Shown here: one piece after another, positions 8,637 through 18,326 of the stretch | How positions within the stretch are numbered: position 1 is the first letter of the stretch | Layout: each line of letters starts with the position of its first letter | Source of the DNA: Flavobacterium sp. GSB-24 | GTDB taxonomy: Bacteria > Bacteroidota > Bacteroidia > Flavobacteriales > Flavobacteriaceae | Length of the DNA stretch: 64,000 nucleotides | Assembly (NCBI RefSeq): GCF_027924665.1 | Contig: NZ_AP027043.1 | Coordinates: 5,022,001 to 5,086,000, forward strand | Direction of reading: 5' to 3' | Notes under the pieces: model-generated | Databases searched by the model: none | Told to the model about the DNA's origin: nothing | The model's input: only the letters and a program-made list of their open reading frames with translations | Made by a program: the position numbers and the translations under genes

Positions 8637-10109
8637 TTAAATTGAAATTCGCATCGATTGCTCGTCTTGTTCTATAATAATATCTTTGCTTTCTTTAGTT
8701 TCTTTCAGCTTTTTTAGATTTTCTGGTTTTACTAAATCTTTGGCTTCGAAATCGTTTATCTGAGTAACTTTTGCTCCAACTTTTACTTTCTTTAAATCTT
8801 CGTTTTGCTGATCTAAAACTCTTTTTACCAAAAGATTCTGCTTTTCATCAAAATCTAAATCGAGTCCGCTCAAATAAAAAGAAGGTGTTTTATTGAAATT
8901 TTTATTGGGTTCTAAATACACGGTTTTGTGTAATAAATCGATTGTAAAATTGAAACGTTTTATTAAATCAATTCCCAAAGATCCATCGGCGAAAGCCCAG
9001 CTTTTATTGGCTTCGTCATACTCTTGAAGTGCCACGGTTACATTTGAAAAATTGTTTCCGTTAATAGAAATATTCGGAATGGCGCCGCCAACAATTTTAG
9101 TTTGTTTTCCTAAACTGTAATTGACAGATGTGTACTCGGTTTTTAAACTTGCTTCGAGATTATTTTTATGATTAAAAGGTCCGTAAGCAATGAGATCATA
9201 ACCTGCTCCAGTATCAAAAGTGAAACTGCCTTCGACTGTTTTTTTATCTTCAAAAGTCAGATTCATTTTTACTACCGGAAGTCCCGATTTATAATCAAAA
9301 ACCAACGGCTTTGCTTTTCCCCAATAATTAAAATTTCCGAAGTTGTACAAATCAATAGTCATGGTATCAAAATTGACAGAAGTGATATAATTTCGAAGCA
9401 GATTGGCACCAAATAAGCCGTCATAAACGCCGTGCTTTGGAAAAATTACCAATCCTTGATTCTTTAAGACCTGATCTCCTAAATAAATAGTATTATCTGC
9501 GGAATACTGAACCTGCTGACTGCCGCCAACAACAGATGCCGATTTACTTTTCGTAACCACAACTCCAGCTTTGTAAGCACTGTCTGGATTTAAAGCCATT
9601 CCGTCAGCACCAGTATCAAAAAGCATTAAAAATTCTCGGTCGGCTTTGTTTAATTTGATTTTAATGGCGATTCCGTTTTCGATAATTTGAAACGGAATAC
9701 TTGCCACTTGTTTTACTGTTGCATGTCGGTCAACTTTATATAAACCATCAAAAAAAGTCACATACAAAATTTTGTTTTCTGAATTGAAAACGATTTGAGA
9801 CGGTTTCTTTTCTTTTCCTTTAAAATAGAAATCTACCAAAACATAGGTTTCATTTTTCATCTCAACCGTTTTTCCAATCTGAATAGAATCTAAAGCGGGA
9901 AAAGCATTAAAAATACCATTCAAATAATATTCGTTTGAAGACGAATCTCCTACACCAACAGTAAACTGTGGTGCCAGAAGATTTTTTATCTCGTTATAAC
10001 TTTTATTTTGAAAGGCTTTTTCGAAAGTTTCAATAGATTTCTGAATGCTGTTTTGAGCATACATGCTACAGCCAAAAATTAATATTGAAAACAGGAATAT
10101 CTTTTTCAT
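8637..10109 (-). CDS. retropepsin-like aspartyl protease with PDZ-like C-terminus, exported
   Basis: After a signal peptide (MKKIFLFSILIFGCSMYA) comes a region of unknown role up to about residue 130. Two retropepsin lobes follow, each with its own catalytic DTG: LMLFDTGADG (D165) and FTFDTGAGYD (D299), each with a downstream hydrophobic-glycine flap (GLFGANLL and GSLGIDLI). Residues from about 415 on resemble a PDZ domain (GAKVTQINDFEAKDL). Two DTG sites in one chain mean a monomeric pseudo-symmetric protease is possible. Its neighbours, a thioredoxin 6 bp upstream and a TlpA-like protein downstream, suggest work on disulfide-bearing proteins. The substrate is unknown. Confidence 0.85.
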   Translation of the reverse strand: MKKIFLFSILIFGCSMYAQNSIQKSIETFEKAFQNKSYNEIKNLLAPQFTVGVGDSSSNEYYLNGIFNAFPALDSIQIGKTVEMKNETYVLVDFYFKGKEKKPSQIVFNSENKILYVTFFDGLYKVDRHATVKQVASIPFQIIENGIAIKIKLNKADREFLMLFDTGADGMALNPDSAYKAGVVVTKSKSASVVGGSQQVQYSADNTIYLGDQVLKNQGLVIFPKHGVYDGLFGANLLRNYITSVNFDTMTIDLYNFGNFNYWGKAKPLVFDYKSGLPVVKMNLTFEDKKTVEGSFTFDTGAGYDLIAYGPFNHKNNLEASLKTEYTSVNYSLGKQTKIVGGAIPNISINGNNFSNVTVALQEYDEANKSWAFADGSLGIDLIKRFNFTIDLLHKTVYLEPNKNFNKTPSFYLSGLDLDFDEKQNLLVKRVLDQQNEDLKKVKVGAKVTQINDFEAKDLVKPENLKKLKETKESKDIIIEQDEQSMRISI

Positions 10110-10115
10110 TTCGGG

Positions 10116-10985
10116 TTACTTTTGTGCCGTATTCGGTTTCACTACCACTTTTTCTACTCCGAAATCTTTCAATAAAATGCTTGAATATTTTGTAAATTCT
10201 TCAGGCGTATAAAGTTCTTTTGAACCGTTTACTAGTTCTGTAAATCCTTTTAGATCATTCTTTTTTTCGTACTCTCTTTTCTTGCGCTGTAAAATTGTAA
10301 ATACATGACTGTTAACACTCCATTTTCCGTAATCATTCGCTAATTTTTTACTCTTCATAAGAAATTGATCGTCATATTGTTTACCCACTCGTAATCCCGT
10401 AACAATTACAAAAGGAATTTCTTCAGCAATATCTTTAGATTTTAAATAAGTATCGACAACTTCAAAAGGCACATTTCTTTTTCCTTCTAAATAGGCTTGT
10501 TTGTAAAAATCAGGATAATCTTTTTCTTGGATTTCTGGACTGTACTTTTTAAAGATTCCTTTTTTAGAAGCTTCTTTTGCGTTTTGAAGCAAAGCTGTAA
10601 ACTGCTCTACGTTTTGAAATCCGCCGGCAATATCAATTACTTTTCCATCTGCATTCATAAATAAAAATGTTGGAAAACCAGTTACGCCGTATTTCATGCA
10701 TAATTTTTTACCAATTTCTTCTTTTAAAATATCAGACTTGAATGTGACGAAATCGGCATTTAAAACAGTAGCTACTTTTGGATCTGGAAATACTTCTTTG
10801 TCCATTTGTGCACACGGCGCACAGCCCGTAAAATACAAATCGACAAAGATTAATTTCTTCTCCGTTTGCGCTTGTTTTTTGGCCTGCGCCCAGCTTTCTT
10901 CGGTAGATTGAGCCTGTGCTTTTAAGGCAATAGATGGACAGGCAAGCAGCAAAACTGCGCTTGCGATTCTAATAAATCGTTTCAT
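10116..10985 (-). CDS. periplasmic thioredoxin-family protein
   Basis: The 289-residue protein has a signal peptide ending near KAQAQ (residue 26) and a thioredoxin domain with YFTGCAPCAQMD (C55, C58), a CxxC site of thioredoxin_7/DsbDgamma type, and the cis-proline loop GVTGFPTFLFM. The remaining 150 residues are helical and charged and match nothing I can name. It sits inside the sigma/SusCD block between the PKD-like lipoprotein and the aspartyl protease, only 6 bp from the latter. It would be a second DsbD-dependent reductant beside the TlpA-like protein. Confidence 0.87.
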   Translation of the reverse strand: MKRFIRIASAVLLLACPSIALKAQAQSTEESWAQAKKQAQTEKKLIFVDLYFTGCAPCAQMDKEVFPDPKVATVLNADFVTFKSDILKEEIGKKLCMKYGVTGFPTFLFMNADGKVIDIAGGFQNVEQFTALLQNAKEASKKGIFKKYSPEIQEKDYPDFYKQAYLEGKRNVPFEVVDTYLKSKDIAEEIPFVIVTGLRVGKQYDDQFLMKSKKLANDYGKWSVNSHVFTILQRKKREYEKKNDLKGFTELVNGSKELYTPEEFTKYSSILLKDFGVEKVVVKPNTAQK

Positions 10986-11002
10986 AAAGTGTGATTGTTA
11001 AG

Positions 11003-11045
11003 AACCGAATGAAGAATGAATTTCATGCTTCATCCGGTTTTTTTT
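11003..11045. other. intra-operon hairpin
   Basis: AACCGaATGAAG and CTTCATcCGGTT pair around a short loop, between the PKD-like lipoprotein gene and the thioredoxin gene. The T-run follows it on the plus strand, not in the direction of the operon. On the minus-strand transcript it is thus more likely an RNA-stability or processing hairpin than a terminator. Confidence 0.5.
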
Positions 11046-11054
11046 AGTTTAAAA

Positions 11055-12548
11055 TTATCTTCGGCGGTATGCAACATCGACGATTTTGCATAAGCCTTCA
11101 TATTTGTCAGTTAATACTAAATCGCCGTTTACCGGAGGAACTGTATAAAGCTCTAATGTGCCTGAAGTTCCATAACTGCCCACAATTAATTTTTTGTCAG
11201 CATTTTTTGCTAGAGAATTAAAAGCGATATAAGTTATTTCTTCAGCACCTTTATTAATCATCAATTTAGCCGATTGTGTTCCGTTGTCATATTCATACAC
11301 TTTACCACCAACTGCATAAAATAAATACCCTGAATCTGGGCTTACAGCAAATTTTGTTGCTTTGTCAAATTCTGGCGCATTCAAAATTTCTTTGTAATAA
11401 CTTTGAATCAAACCTCGAGAAAAACGCAGTAAATAGTATTTTCCTGTTGATCGATTTTTTAGAACAGCAAAATTTTCATAACCATTAAATCCAGAAGTAG
11501 TCATGTAGATTAAATCGGAGTTCGTATTATTCCAATCTAAAGTTGATGCAGTTCCAGTGACAGGTGGCATCGCCGAACAATTTCCTTTTGAATAATTAAA
11601 ACGAACAAAACTGCTAGTCTCATTATTAAAGAAAACCGGCGCTGCACTTGAGCCATTATTAGAAGCTATAAAAGGCGCTGCATAAAAAGTTTTTGTAGCT
11701 GTCTCTAATATGTTTTGAGGCAAACCGTATTTTATATTAAAAGCGCGGTAATAATAATATATATCGCCTTTGCTGTAAATAAAATTTTCGCCTCCGGCAC
11801 CAGGAGTTTCCATAAAATCAACCCCAAAATTGGTAGGAAATGAACCTCCCAAAGTTTCATAAGCCAAATTTTGTGATTGAGTCCACGCAAAAGAATCTGG
11901 ATCAAGTCTTGCGGTACCATTTTCTGTAGTAGTTACATAAATCCCATAAGCCGAAGTAGTAGAAACGGCGCTTCCAAAACAAGAAACCTCTACAGCTTTG
12001 CCAGTTAATTTTAAAGCAGAACCTGAAGCATCTAAAACATCTGTAATAATTCTTGGTTGTGCAACACCTGGCACAATTGAAACCATATCGAGACGTGCTT
12101 TATCGTTTACATTTCCTATCACCATCCAGCCTTCATAAATGGCCGAAACTACATTTAGCTTAAAAGGTTCTTGCTGCCAAGTAACGCCTGTAACTTTATC
12201 TTTTACAAAATAGTAGATATTATAACTTCCTGGTGCTAACTTTATGACTCCATCCAAATTTTTGGTAGTTGCAAGCAATGTTCGTGATTCTAATAAAAGT
12301 TTAGCAGGATTTAGCGCTACCCATTCGTAGCTGTAACGATCTGTACTGTTGACGTCAATTAAAGTTTCATTCAAATCAGGCGTAATTTTAAAATTATCAC
12401 CCGTATAAACCGTATACGCTTCTTCAATACCAGTCGCGTGTATTTCATTTATTGCACTATAATTGTAATTTCCTTCATCCTCAGCACAGCTATAAGTTAA
12501 AACCAGCAACAGCGACAGAAGAAATTGAATCTTTATATTTTTTAACAT
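11055..12548 (-). CDS. PKD-like family lipoprotein of a SusCD locus
   Basis: The 497-residue product has a lipoprotein signal (LLLVLTYSCAEDEGNY, lipid-modified cysteine about residue 21). Next come two beta-sandwich stretches of PKD-like type, with the phrases YSYEWVALNP and GSYNIYYFVKDKVTG (residues about 30-130). A propeller-like C-terminal half follows, with repeated YLFYAVGGKVYEYD-type strands. Pairs of a DUF4843 and a PKD-like lipoprotein directly after SusCD recur in Bacteroidetes loci where they are thought to be surface accessory proteins. The order here (SusC, SusD, DUF4843, PKD-like) is that one. Substrate-binding role is inference. Confidence 0.82.
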   Translation of the reverse strand: MLKNIKIQFLLSLLLVLTYSCAEDEGNYNYSAINEIHATGIEEAYTVYTGDNFKITPDLNETLIDVNSTDRYSYEWVALNPAKLLLESRTLLATTKNLDGVIKLAPGSYNIYYFVKDKVTGVTWQQEPFKLNVVSAIYEGWMVIGNVNDKARLDMVSIVPGVAQPRIITDVLDASGSALKLTGKAVEVSCFGSAVSTTSAYGIYVTTTENGTARLDPDSFAWTQSQNLAYETLGGSFPTNFGVDFMETPGAGGENFIYSKGDIYYYYRAFNIKYGLPQNILETATKTFYAAPFIASNNGSSAAPVFFNNETSSFVRFNYSKGNCSAMPPVTGTASTLDWNNTNSDLIYMTTSGFNGYENFAVLKNRSTGKYYLLRFSRGLIQSYYKEILNAPEFDKATKFAVSPDSGYLFYAVGGKVYEYDNGTQSAKLMINKGAEEITYIAFNSLAKNADKKLIVGSYGTSGTLELYTVPPVNGDLVLTDKYEGLCKIVDVAYRRR

Positions 12549-12581
12549 AATGTTCTATTTTTAAAATTTACTAAATGATTT

Positions 12582-13355
12582 TTAAGGAAAGACCATTTCT
12601 TTCCCATCCTCTTCATAAACAATATTGCCAGATGCTTTTTGGTCAGCCAAATAACGTTTCATAAAAGCTTGATAATACATAATATCAGAAATAGCAAGTC
12701 CTACTGAACCTAATTTCTGATTGAACATTGCTGGCTCTAAATGAATCAAGTCGCACATCAAGAAGAATTTCTTTGCCGAAAAAACACCTAAATATGGTGC
12801 ATACCATCCGATAGGCTGCGTTAATTTATCATCAAAAGAAAGTTTGAAAGTAATAAAGCTGATTTTTTTATTCGTCAGATTATTTATTACTTTACTTTTC
12901 ATATTCGTATTAAACGATTCGTTTTCCTCTAAATTTAAAATCAGCAAAAAACCATTTTTCTTCATGTCTGCAGTTCTGAAAACAGTTACTGGCAGATCAT
13001 TCACTACCGTTCCTGCAGGAATTATAAAATTTTCAGGAATTTTAAAATGAGTTCCTGATACGGCAGTACTTTTGGGATCTATGGTAATTTTTACTTTTCG
13101 GTCCACATCACTGCTTTTTCCTTGCACTCGAACTGGAATATTATAAATTCTACCAGCAATTTCAGCCTTGTCTAAAGCGAAAGTAATCCCTGTGCTATCT
13201 GTTACTGTTATAGTTGCACCGTCAGAAATTCCATAAACAGAAGGTGCAAAATAAATGCTGTCACTTCCACTATATGTTTCTATTCCTTCCTGATCGCATG
13301 AAGCAAGTCCTAAAAATGATAAAAACAATATGCTTAAAATCAATATTTTTTTCAT
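12582..13355 (-). CDS. DUF4843 domain lipoprotein
   Basis: The start is the ATG at 13355 (MKKILILSILFLSFLGLASC), which gives a clean lipoprotein signal with cysteine at residue 20. An upstream in-frame ATG would overlap the SusD gene and spoil the signal. The mature 237 residues show the DUF4843 features: an early SIYFAPSVY stretch, VRVQGKSSDVDRKVKITI and a late LLILNLEENESF strand. It is expected on the cell surface as an accessory to the SusCD pair. It starts 16 bp after the SusD stop and is followed by the PKD-like lipoprotein gene. Confidence 0.85.
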   Translation of the reverse strand: MKKILILSILFLSFLGLASCDQEGIETYSGSDSIYFAPSVYGISDGATITVTDSTGITFALDKAEIAGRIYNIPVRVQGKSSDVDRKVKITIDPKSTAVSGTHFKIPENFIIPAGTVVNDLPVTVFRTADMKKNGFLLILNLEENESFNTNMKSKVINNLTNKKISFITFKLSFDDKLTQPIGWYAPYLGVFSAKKFFLMCDLIHLEPAMFNQKLGSVGLAISDIMYYQAFMKRYLADQKASGNIVYEEDGKEMVFP

Positions 13356-13371
13356 GATACTTTGTTTAAAA

Positions 13372-14817
13372 TTATTGGAAATTAACTTCAATCTCTGGCA
13401 ATGGCACAACATATTGAAGTGCTCCCATAGTTATGTTTCCAGAAGCTGCTGAGCCATTAGGAACTGTAGCACTATTTATTCTTTTATAGTAAAAGAATAG
13501 CTGTCCCTCGCCAATAAATTCTTTTTTATACTCTTTTGTAACTTCTGTAGTAACATTTGCCGTTGCAGCCAAATTTGTCAAACCGCGATTAAAACGAAGT
13601 GTATTTAAAAAAGCAATTCCGTCGGCTGGTACTGGTGCGGTTTCTGCAGCTATCAAGTACATTTCTGAAAGTCTTATCATAGGAATCTGCAGACGAAATA
13701 GCTTTGTTTTTGTCTCTACATCTTCATATTTGTAAAAAGTTTTTTGCGTTTTTCCACCAACAGCAGGAACTTTCCAGCTTGGCAGGCTTCTGTAATCATT
13801 ATCATTTGATTCAAAAACAGCTGTTAATCTGCTCAATAAAGGCGAATAAATAGCTTCATTGGATAGATTATAATCAAATAAAGCTTTTTGTTTTGTATAC
13901 AATCTGTAATCACTTAAAGCGAAAAAGTTTTCAGAAGAAAAAATTCGATCTGGATTTGAAGCATTTGTGGCTTCTAAAAATGGAGTCCATGGAAAAAATG
14001 TCGTCGATTTAGTAAAGTTAATTACTTCATTTGCTACTGCAGAAGCCCCTGTTTTATCTCCAGAATATAATAACACACGTGCTTTAAGGCATTTTACAGC
14101 CAAATAATTCATTCGTAAACCTCTATTTGCAGAATAATACGGATTAGCATCAAAATCAGTAGTAGCATTATATTTTCCTGAAGTCAAAATTGGATCTTTT
14201 TTTAATAATTCTAAGGCTTTATCCAAATCAGCCAGAATCTTAGCCACAACATCTTTTGCAGAAATCAAAGGCTGATTTGCAGTAACGGCAGTGTCATAAT
14301 AAGGTATTGCAGGAAGAGAAGGATCAACTTTATAGATTGGTCCATATAAACGAAGCATATCAAAATGAAGCATTGCTCTAATCCCGATTGTTTCTCCTTT
14401 TAAAAGATCGGATTTTTCCTTTGAAACAATTTCTGCATGTTCCTCCATGCTTTCTAAAAATTTATTGGCATACAAAATAGTTTTATATCCTGTTTCCCAA
14501 ATATCAGAGAACACTCCTTTAGGATGACTTTCTGTATAAGAATACGATGCTATTTTACTTTTAGAGGTATTGTTTGTCATATTATATTGTTGCCCTAAAA
14601 TTTCTACGGCATCCATTGTCAGCTGTCTTCCGTAAAGGTCATCAGAAACCAGACTTAAATAAAGTCCGTTATGCACATTCTGCATTCCGGCTTCATTTTC
14701 AAATATTTGATTTTCTAAAATTTTATCCTGAGGCGTTACATCCAAGAAATCACTGCAGCCTGTCGCTAACAATGCAATCAAGATGATTAATGCTATTTTA
14801 TTTAAATACTGTTTCAT
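13372..14817 (-). CDS. SusD/RagB family outer-membrane nutrient-binding lipoprotein
   Basis: The 481-residue protein has a lipoprotein signal (LIALLATGCSDFLDVTPQD, cysteine 21) and the SusD hallmark DFLDVTPQDKI right after it. Helical TPR-like segments follow (IGIRAMLHFDMLRLYGPIY, KARVLLYSGDKTGASAVA) and the conserved late IRLSEMYLIAAE. SusD lids the SusC barrel and captures substrate at the cell surface. It lies 10 bp downstream of SusC and is plainly co-transcribed. The accompanying peptidases and thiol reductases, and the absence of any glycosidase in the block, argue for a peptide rather than a glycan ligand. Confidence 0.93.
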   Translation of the reverse strand: MKQYLNKIALIILIALLATGCSDFLDVTPQDKILENQIFENEAGMQNVHNGLYLSLVSDDLYGRQLTMDAVEILGQQYNMTNNTSKSKIASYSYTESHPKGVFSDIWETGYKTILYANKFLESMEEHAEIVSKEKSDLLKGETIGIRAMLHFDMLRLYGPIYKVDPSLPAIPYYDTAVTANQPLISAKDVVAKILADLDKALELLKKDPILTSGKYNATTDFDANPYYSANRGLRMNYLAVKCLKARVLLYSGDKTGASAVANEVINFTKSTTFFPWTPFLEATNASNPDRIFSSENFFALSDYRLYTKQKALFDYNLSNEAIYSPLLSRLTAVFESNDNDYRSLPSWKVPAVGGKTQKTFYKYEDVETKTKLFRLQIPMIRLSEMYLIAAETAPVPADGIAFLNTLRFNRGLTNLAATANVTTEVTKEYKKEFIGEGQLFFYYKRINSATVPNGSAASGNITMGALQYVVPLPEIEVNFQ

Positions 14818-14827
14818 AATTTCTGTA

Positions 14828-17800
14828 TTAAAATGATACGTTTATGCTTAAAGAATAAATTCTTGAAAAAGGATATTCAATTCCTCGCTCGGCTTTTATA
14901 GTCGAAACTCTAAAAAACTCATTTGCATAAGCATTGAATGCTAAACCAGCTAATCCTGATTTATTAAGCCAAGCTTTGTTGGTTACGCGATATCCTAAAC
15001 GAAGTGATTCTCCTGATATATAATCTGCTTTTTGAATAAATCGAGACGAAATCGGTGTTTCGTTTGTTAAGCTGATAGCCTTAAATTGTGCGATTTGTCC
15101 TGGAGTTGTCCATCGGTCTGTAAACGCTCTGGCATCTTGATTATCAAAAATATTACTTGAGCTGATATTTTCGACTTTGTCATATAAAGCAGTGTTGAAT
15201 TGATCTGCTCCAAAACTGTAACGGATGAATACTCCTAAACTGAAGCTTTGGTAATTAACACTTGTAGAAAAAACACCTGTTGCAATTTCTCTTGAATTAC
15301 CCATGATTCTTTCATCATTTTTATCTAAAATAAATGTAGTTTCTCCATTTTTCTTCAAGAAAACTTCTCTTCCTGTAGCAGGATCAATTCCTAATGAAGG
15401 CACTGCCCAAAGATCATTTGTGCTGGCTCCATCATAAAATCTTGTCAGACTGGTTGTTTTTTTGGCCGCATCATTTAATGAAGCCAAAGCATTATTAAAG
15501 CCTCCTAATTCATTTTCATTTGTAGTCGCTGTTAATCCAACTCCCCAATAAAAATCAGATTTAGCATTATTAATAATAGTATAATTGGCTTTAAGCTCTA
15601 AACCTTGAGTAGTTATATAACCAATATTTAAAGGATAAGCGGTAACTCCAGTTGAAGCCGCAAGATCGATTTCAACAATTTGTGGAGAAGTTCTACGTCT
15701 GTAAGCTCCCAAAGTTGCCGTCAATCTGTTTTTAAACATTGCCAAGTCTAGCCCTAAAGACAAATCTTTTGTTTTTTGAGGCTCTAAATTGATGTTTGCC
15801 AATTGCGAAACGTTTAATCCGGCGCCAAAAATATTAGTATTAGGATCATAAGTATAAATATCATGTGAAGCAAAACCAACAAGATTTTGATTTCCTGTCT
15901 GACCAAAATTTGCACGAAGTTTTAAGATATTCACGACATCTACATTCATGTTAAATTCGTAGTTCATATTCCATCCAATACCGATACCATAGTAAGGTGA
16001 ATATTTTTTATTTGTTCCAAAATTGGTTGCTCCAGAAATTGTCTGAGTTAAATCAAGCAAATATTTTCTGTTATAAGCATAATTCAGCTGATTGGTTAAA
16101 TCAACGCTTCGCACCATTTCATTGTAATTTCCAGGTTTTGAATCTTTCTCAAATCCAAAAGCAAAGCTAGGATTGCCTTCAACTCCTAATGGGAATCCTC
16201 TTAAAATAGAACTATAAGATCCATATCTTGTTTCTAAAGCCGAAGCTCGCAACGTGTACGTAACAGAGTGAACATTATTAAAAACATTTGAATATGTCCC
16301 TCCAATATTTCCATTCCATTTATTAGTCAGATAATCTTTTCTCTCATAACTTCCTTTTTCTGTTGGAATATCTGAAATGAATTGCGTGTTATCTGGCGAA
16401 ACGAATTTTGTAGATGTAGTCTGCAATCTAGAAACCGATAGTGCTGCAGTTGTTTTTATATGAGGATTAATGTCATAATTAATAGCAAAGTTGTTTGTGA
16501 AATTAAAATCTACACTCTTGTCAAAGCTGTTTAAACGAACATTATATAAAGGATTCTCTGCCTGATTTACATAATCGTTTACAATTGGATTTCCCACAGG
16601 AATATTAGTTCCATCTAAATAACGTGTTGGAACTCCATTTTCATTATATTTTTCATAATACGGACTTGCTTTTGCCCACGTAGCAAATGAGCCATAGGGA
16701 GATTCCTGATTATTACCTCCTGAAATAAAGAAGTTATTATTGAAACTTACTTTTTTCTTTTTATAAATCAAGTTGGCATTGTATCCCCAAGTATTATGCT
16801 CAGAGCCTTTCATTGTTCCGGATAAAGATTTGTAATTTCCGGCAAGATTGAATCTAAATTCGTCTGATCCTCCGCCAATTGACAAACTGTGTCCCGAAGT
16901 AATTCCCATTTGAATAGGCTCATTCAGCCAGTAAGTATCAACACCACGACGCACATTTGCCAGACGCTGGTTATAAATTTCATCCCACTTAAATTGTGTA
17001 GCATAGTCGCCAAGACGCTTTATTACATAAGCGCCAGAAAGTCTTTCGAATTCTAATTTCTGCTCCGCATTCATTAAATTATAAACACTTAAATCTGCCA
17101 ATTCATAAGATGAATTATAGACATAAGAAATTTGTAATTTTCCAGGAATTGGTTTATTGGTCTCAATAACAACAACTCCGTTTGCAGACCGTGAACCATA
17201 TAATGCCGTAGAAGCAGCATCTTTAAGAAGCGTAATATTGGCAATTCTATTAATATCTAAATCAACAACTTGCTGTAATGTAGTCGGGAATCCGTCTAAG
17301 ATAAACAAAGGTTGATTTGGATCTTCTTTAAAACGATCATTTACTTGATTTACAGATAAACTGGTCTGTCCTCTCACTTCGATTACTGGCAAAACATTTG
17401 GGTTTGAACCTGCAATGTTATTGTTTAAAACCATAAACGAAGGATCTAACGTTTTTAAGGCCTGAACAACGTTTTGAGTCGAAACTTGTCGTAATTCCTC
17501 ACCTTTATAAGTAGAGACTGCTCCTGTAATTAATTCTTTTTTACGAACTGTAACCCCTGTATTTACGACAACACCTTCTAATTGTTTGGTCTCTTCGGTA
17601 AGAGAAACATTGATTACCTTTCTGTTATTTACGGCAATAATCTCGGCTCTGTGTCCAATATAAGTAAATAATAAGATTCCATCATTTGGCGCTGTAATTT
17701 TAAATTTCCCGTCAAAATCTGTTTGGGCAGCTGCATTTGTACCTTTAACTTTTACGTTAACCCCTGGCAGCGGTTCTTTTTTCTGATTGGTTACAACACC

Positions 17801-18214
17801 AGAAATTTCTATATTTTTAGACTGCTGTACTACAACTCTTTCTGGACGAACCTCTTTTACAACAATCGTATTTCCATTTGCAAAACTAAAGTCAAAATCT
17901 TTACTTGTAAAAGTCGCTTTTAAAAGATCATTTACCCTAATTTTTCCCTTTTTTAATTGTACTCTCGGTAATTTTTTAAATAAATCTTCCTGATAAATAA
18001 AAGTATAATTTGTTTGCTGCTTGATAATGTCAAAAACTTCGTCAACAGACACCATTTTATCAGCGGCAATTACAACTTTTGTGTTTTGTGAAAATAGATT
18101 TACGGGAGAAAAACCAAAAATTGTAGTACAAAACAAGAAGATAAAAGTTCTCATAATGTTAATAATTAGCCTCTTTCTCAAATAGAAATAGGCACTGGTT
18201 AATTTAAATTTCAT
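14828..18214 (-). CDS. SusC/RagA TonB-linked outer-membrane transporter with STN signalling domain
   Basis: The 1128-residue protein has a signal segment (MRTFIFLFCTTIFGF; the long start at 18214 was kept, an internal ATG at 18154 is an alternative). An STN domain follows (about residues 50-115, VDEVFDIIKQQTNYTFIY), then a carboxypeptidase-regulatory-like domain (EISGVVTNQKKEPLPGVNV), a plug (VVVNTGVTVRKKELITGAVS to VIEVRGQTSL) and the TonB-dependent barrel to the C-terminal LSINVSF. It imports substrate through the outer membrane. The STN domain is what FecR-type anti-sigma factors sense, so with the sigma and FecR genes upstream this transporter is probably both importer and signal transducer for its own expression. 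Confidence 0.93.
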   Translation of the reverse strand: MKFKLTSAYFYLRKRLIINIMRTFIFLFCTTIFGFSPVNLFSQNTKVVIAADKMVSVDEVFDIIKQQTNYTFIYQEDLFKKLPRVQLKKGKIRVNDLLKATFTSKDFDFSFANGNTIVVKEVRPERVVVQQSKNIEISGVVTNQKKEPLPGVNVKVKGTNAAAQTDFDGKFKITAPNDGILLFTYIGHRAEIIAVNNRKVINVSLTEETKQLEGVVVNTGVTVRKKELITGAVSTYKGEELRQVSTQNVVQALKTLDPSFMVLNNNIAGSNPNVLPVIEVRGQTSLSVNQVNDRFKEDPNQPLFILDGFPTTLQQVVDLDINRIANITLLKDAASTALYGSRSANGVVVIETNKPIPGKLQISYVYNSSYELADLSVYNLMNAEQKLEFERLSGAYVIKRLGDYATQFKWDEIYNQRLANVRRGVDTYWLNEPIQMGITSGHSLSIGGGSDEFRFNLAGNYKSLSGTMKGSEHNTWGYNANLIYKKKKVSFNNNFFISGGNNQESPYGSFATWAKASPYYEKYNENGVPTRYLDGTNIPVGNPIVNDYVNQAENPLYNVRLNSFDKSVDFNFTNNFAINYDINPHIKTTAALSVSRLQTTSTKFVSPDNTQFISDIPTEKGSYERKDYLTNKWNGNIGGTYSNVFNNVHSVTYTLRASALETRYGSYSSILRGFPLGVEGNPSFAFGFEKDSKPGNYNEMVRSVDLTNQLNYAYNRKYLLDLTQTISGATNFGTNKKYSPYYGIGIGWNMNYEFNMNVDVVNILKLRANFGQTGNQNLVGFASHDIYTYDPNTNIFGAGLNVSQLANINLEPQKTKDLSLGLDLAMFKNRLTATLGAYRRRTSPQIVEIDLAASTGVTAYPLNIGYITTQGLELKANYTIINNAKSDFYWGVGLTATTNENELGGFNNALASLNDAAKKTTSLTRFYDGASTNDLWAVPSLGIDPATGREVFLKKNGETTFILDKNDERIMGNSREIATGVFSTSVNYQSFSLGVFIRYSFGADQFNTALYDKVENISSSNIFDNQDARAFTDRWTTPGQIAQFKAISLTNETPISSRFIQKADYISGESLRLGYRVTNKAWLNKSGLAGLAFNAYANEFFRVSTIKAERGIEYPFSRIYSLSINVSF

Positions 18215-18273
18215 AAATTTACATGTTAATTGGTTGGTTGGTTGTTAAAACTGATTAATTGATTAATACACAG

Positions 18274-18321
18274 AAAGGGATGAAGTGCAGTACGGTGAGA
18301 GGTCTAAACTTTAATCCCTTT
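18274..18321. other. hairpin between fecR-like gene and susC
   Basis: AAAGGGAT and ATCCCTTT can pair across a 31-base loop in the gap between the anti-sigma gene and susC. The loop is long, so this is a weak candidate attenuator; a GGTT tandem (18231-18244) lies closer to susC. Confidence 0.35.
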
Positions 18322-18326
18322 TCTTT

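Noticed and set aside
18274..18321. Terminator between the anti-sigma gene and susC
   Set aside because: The loop is 31 bases and no T-run follows in the direction of transcription, so it is kept only as a weak hairpin.
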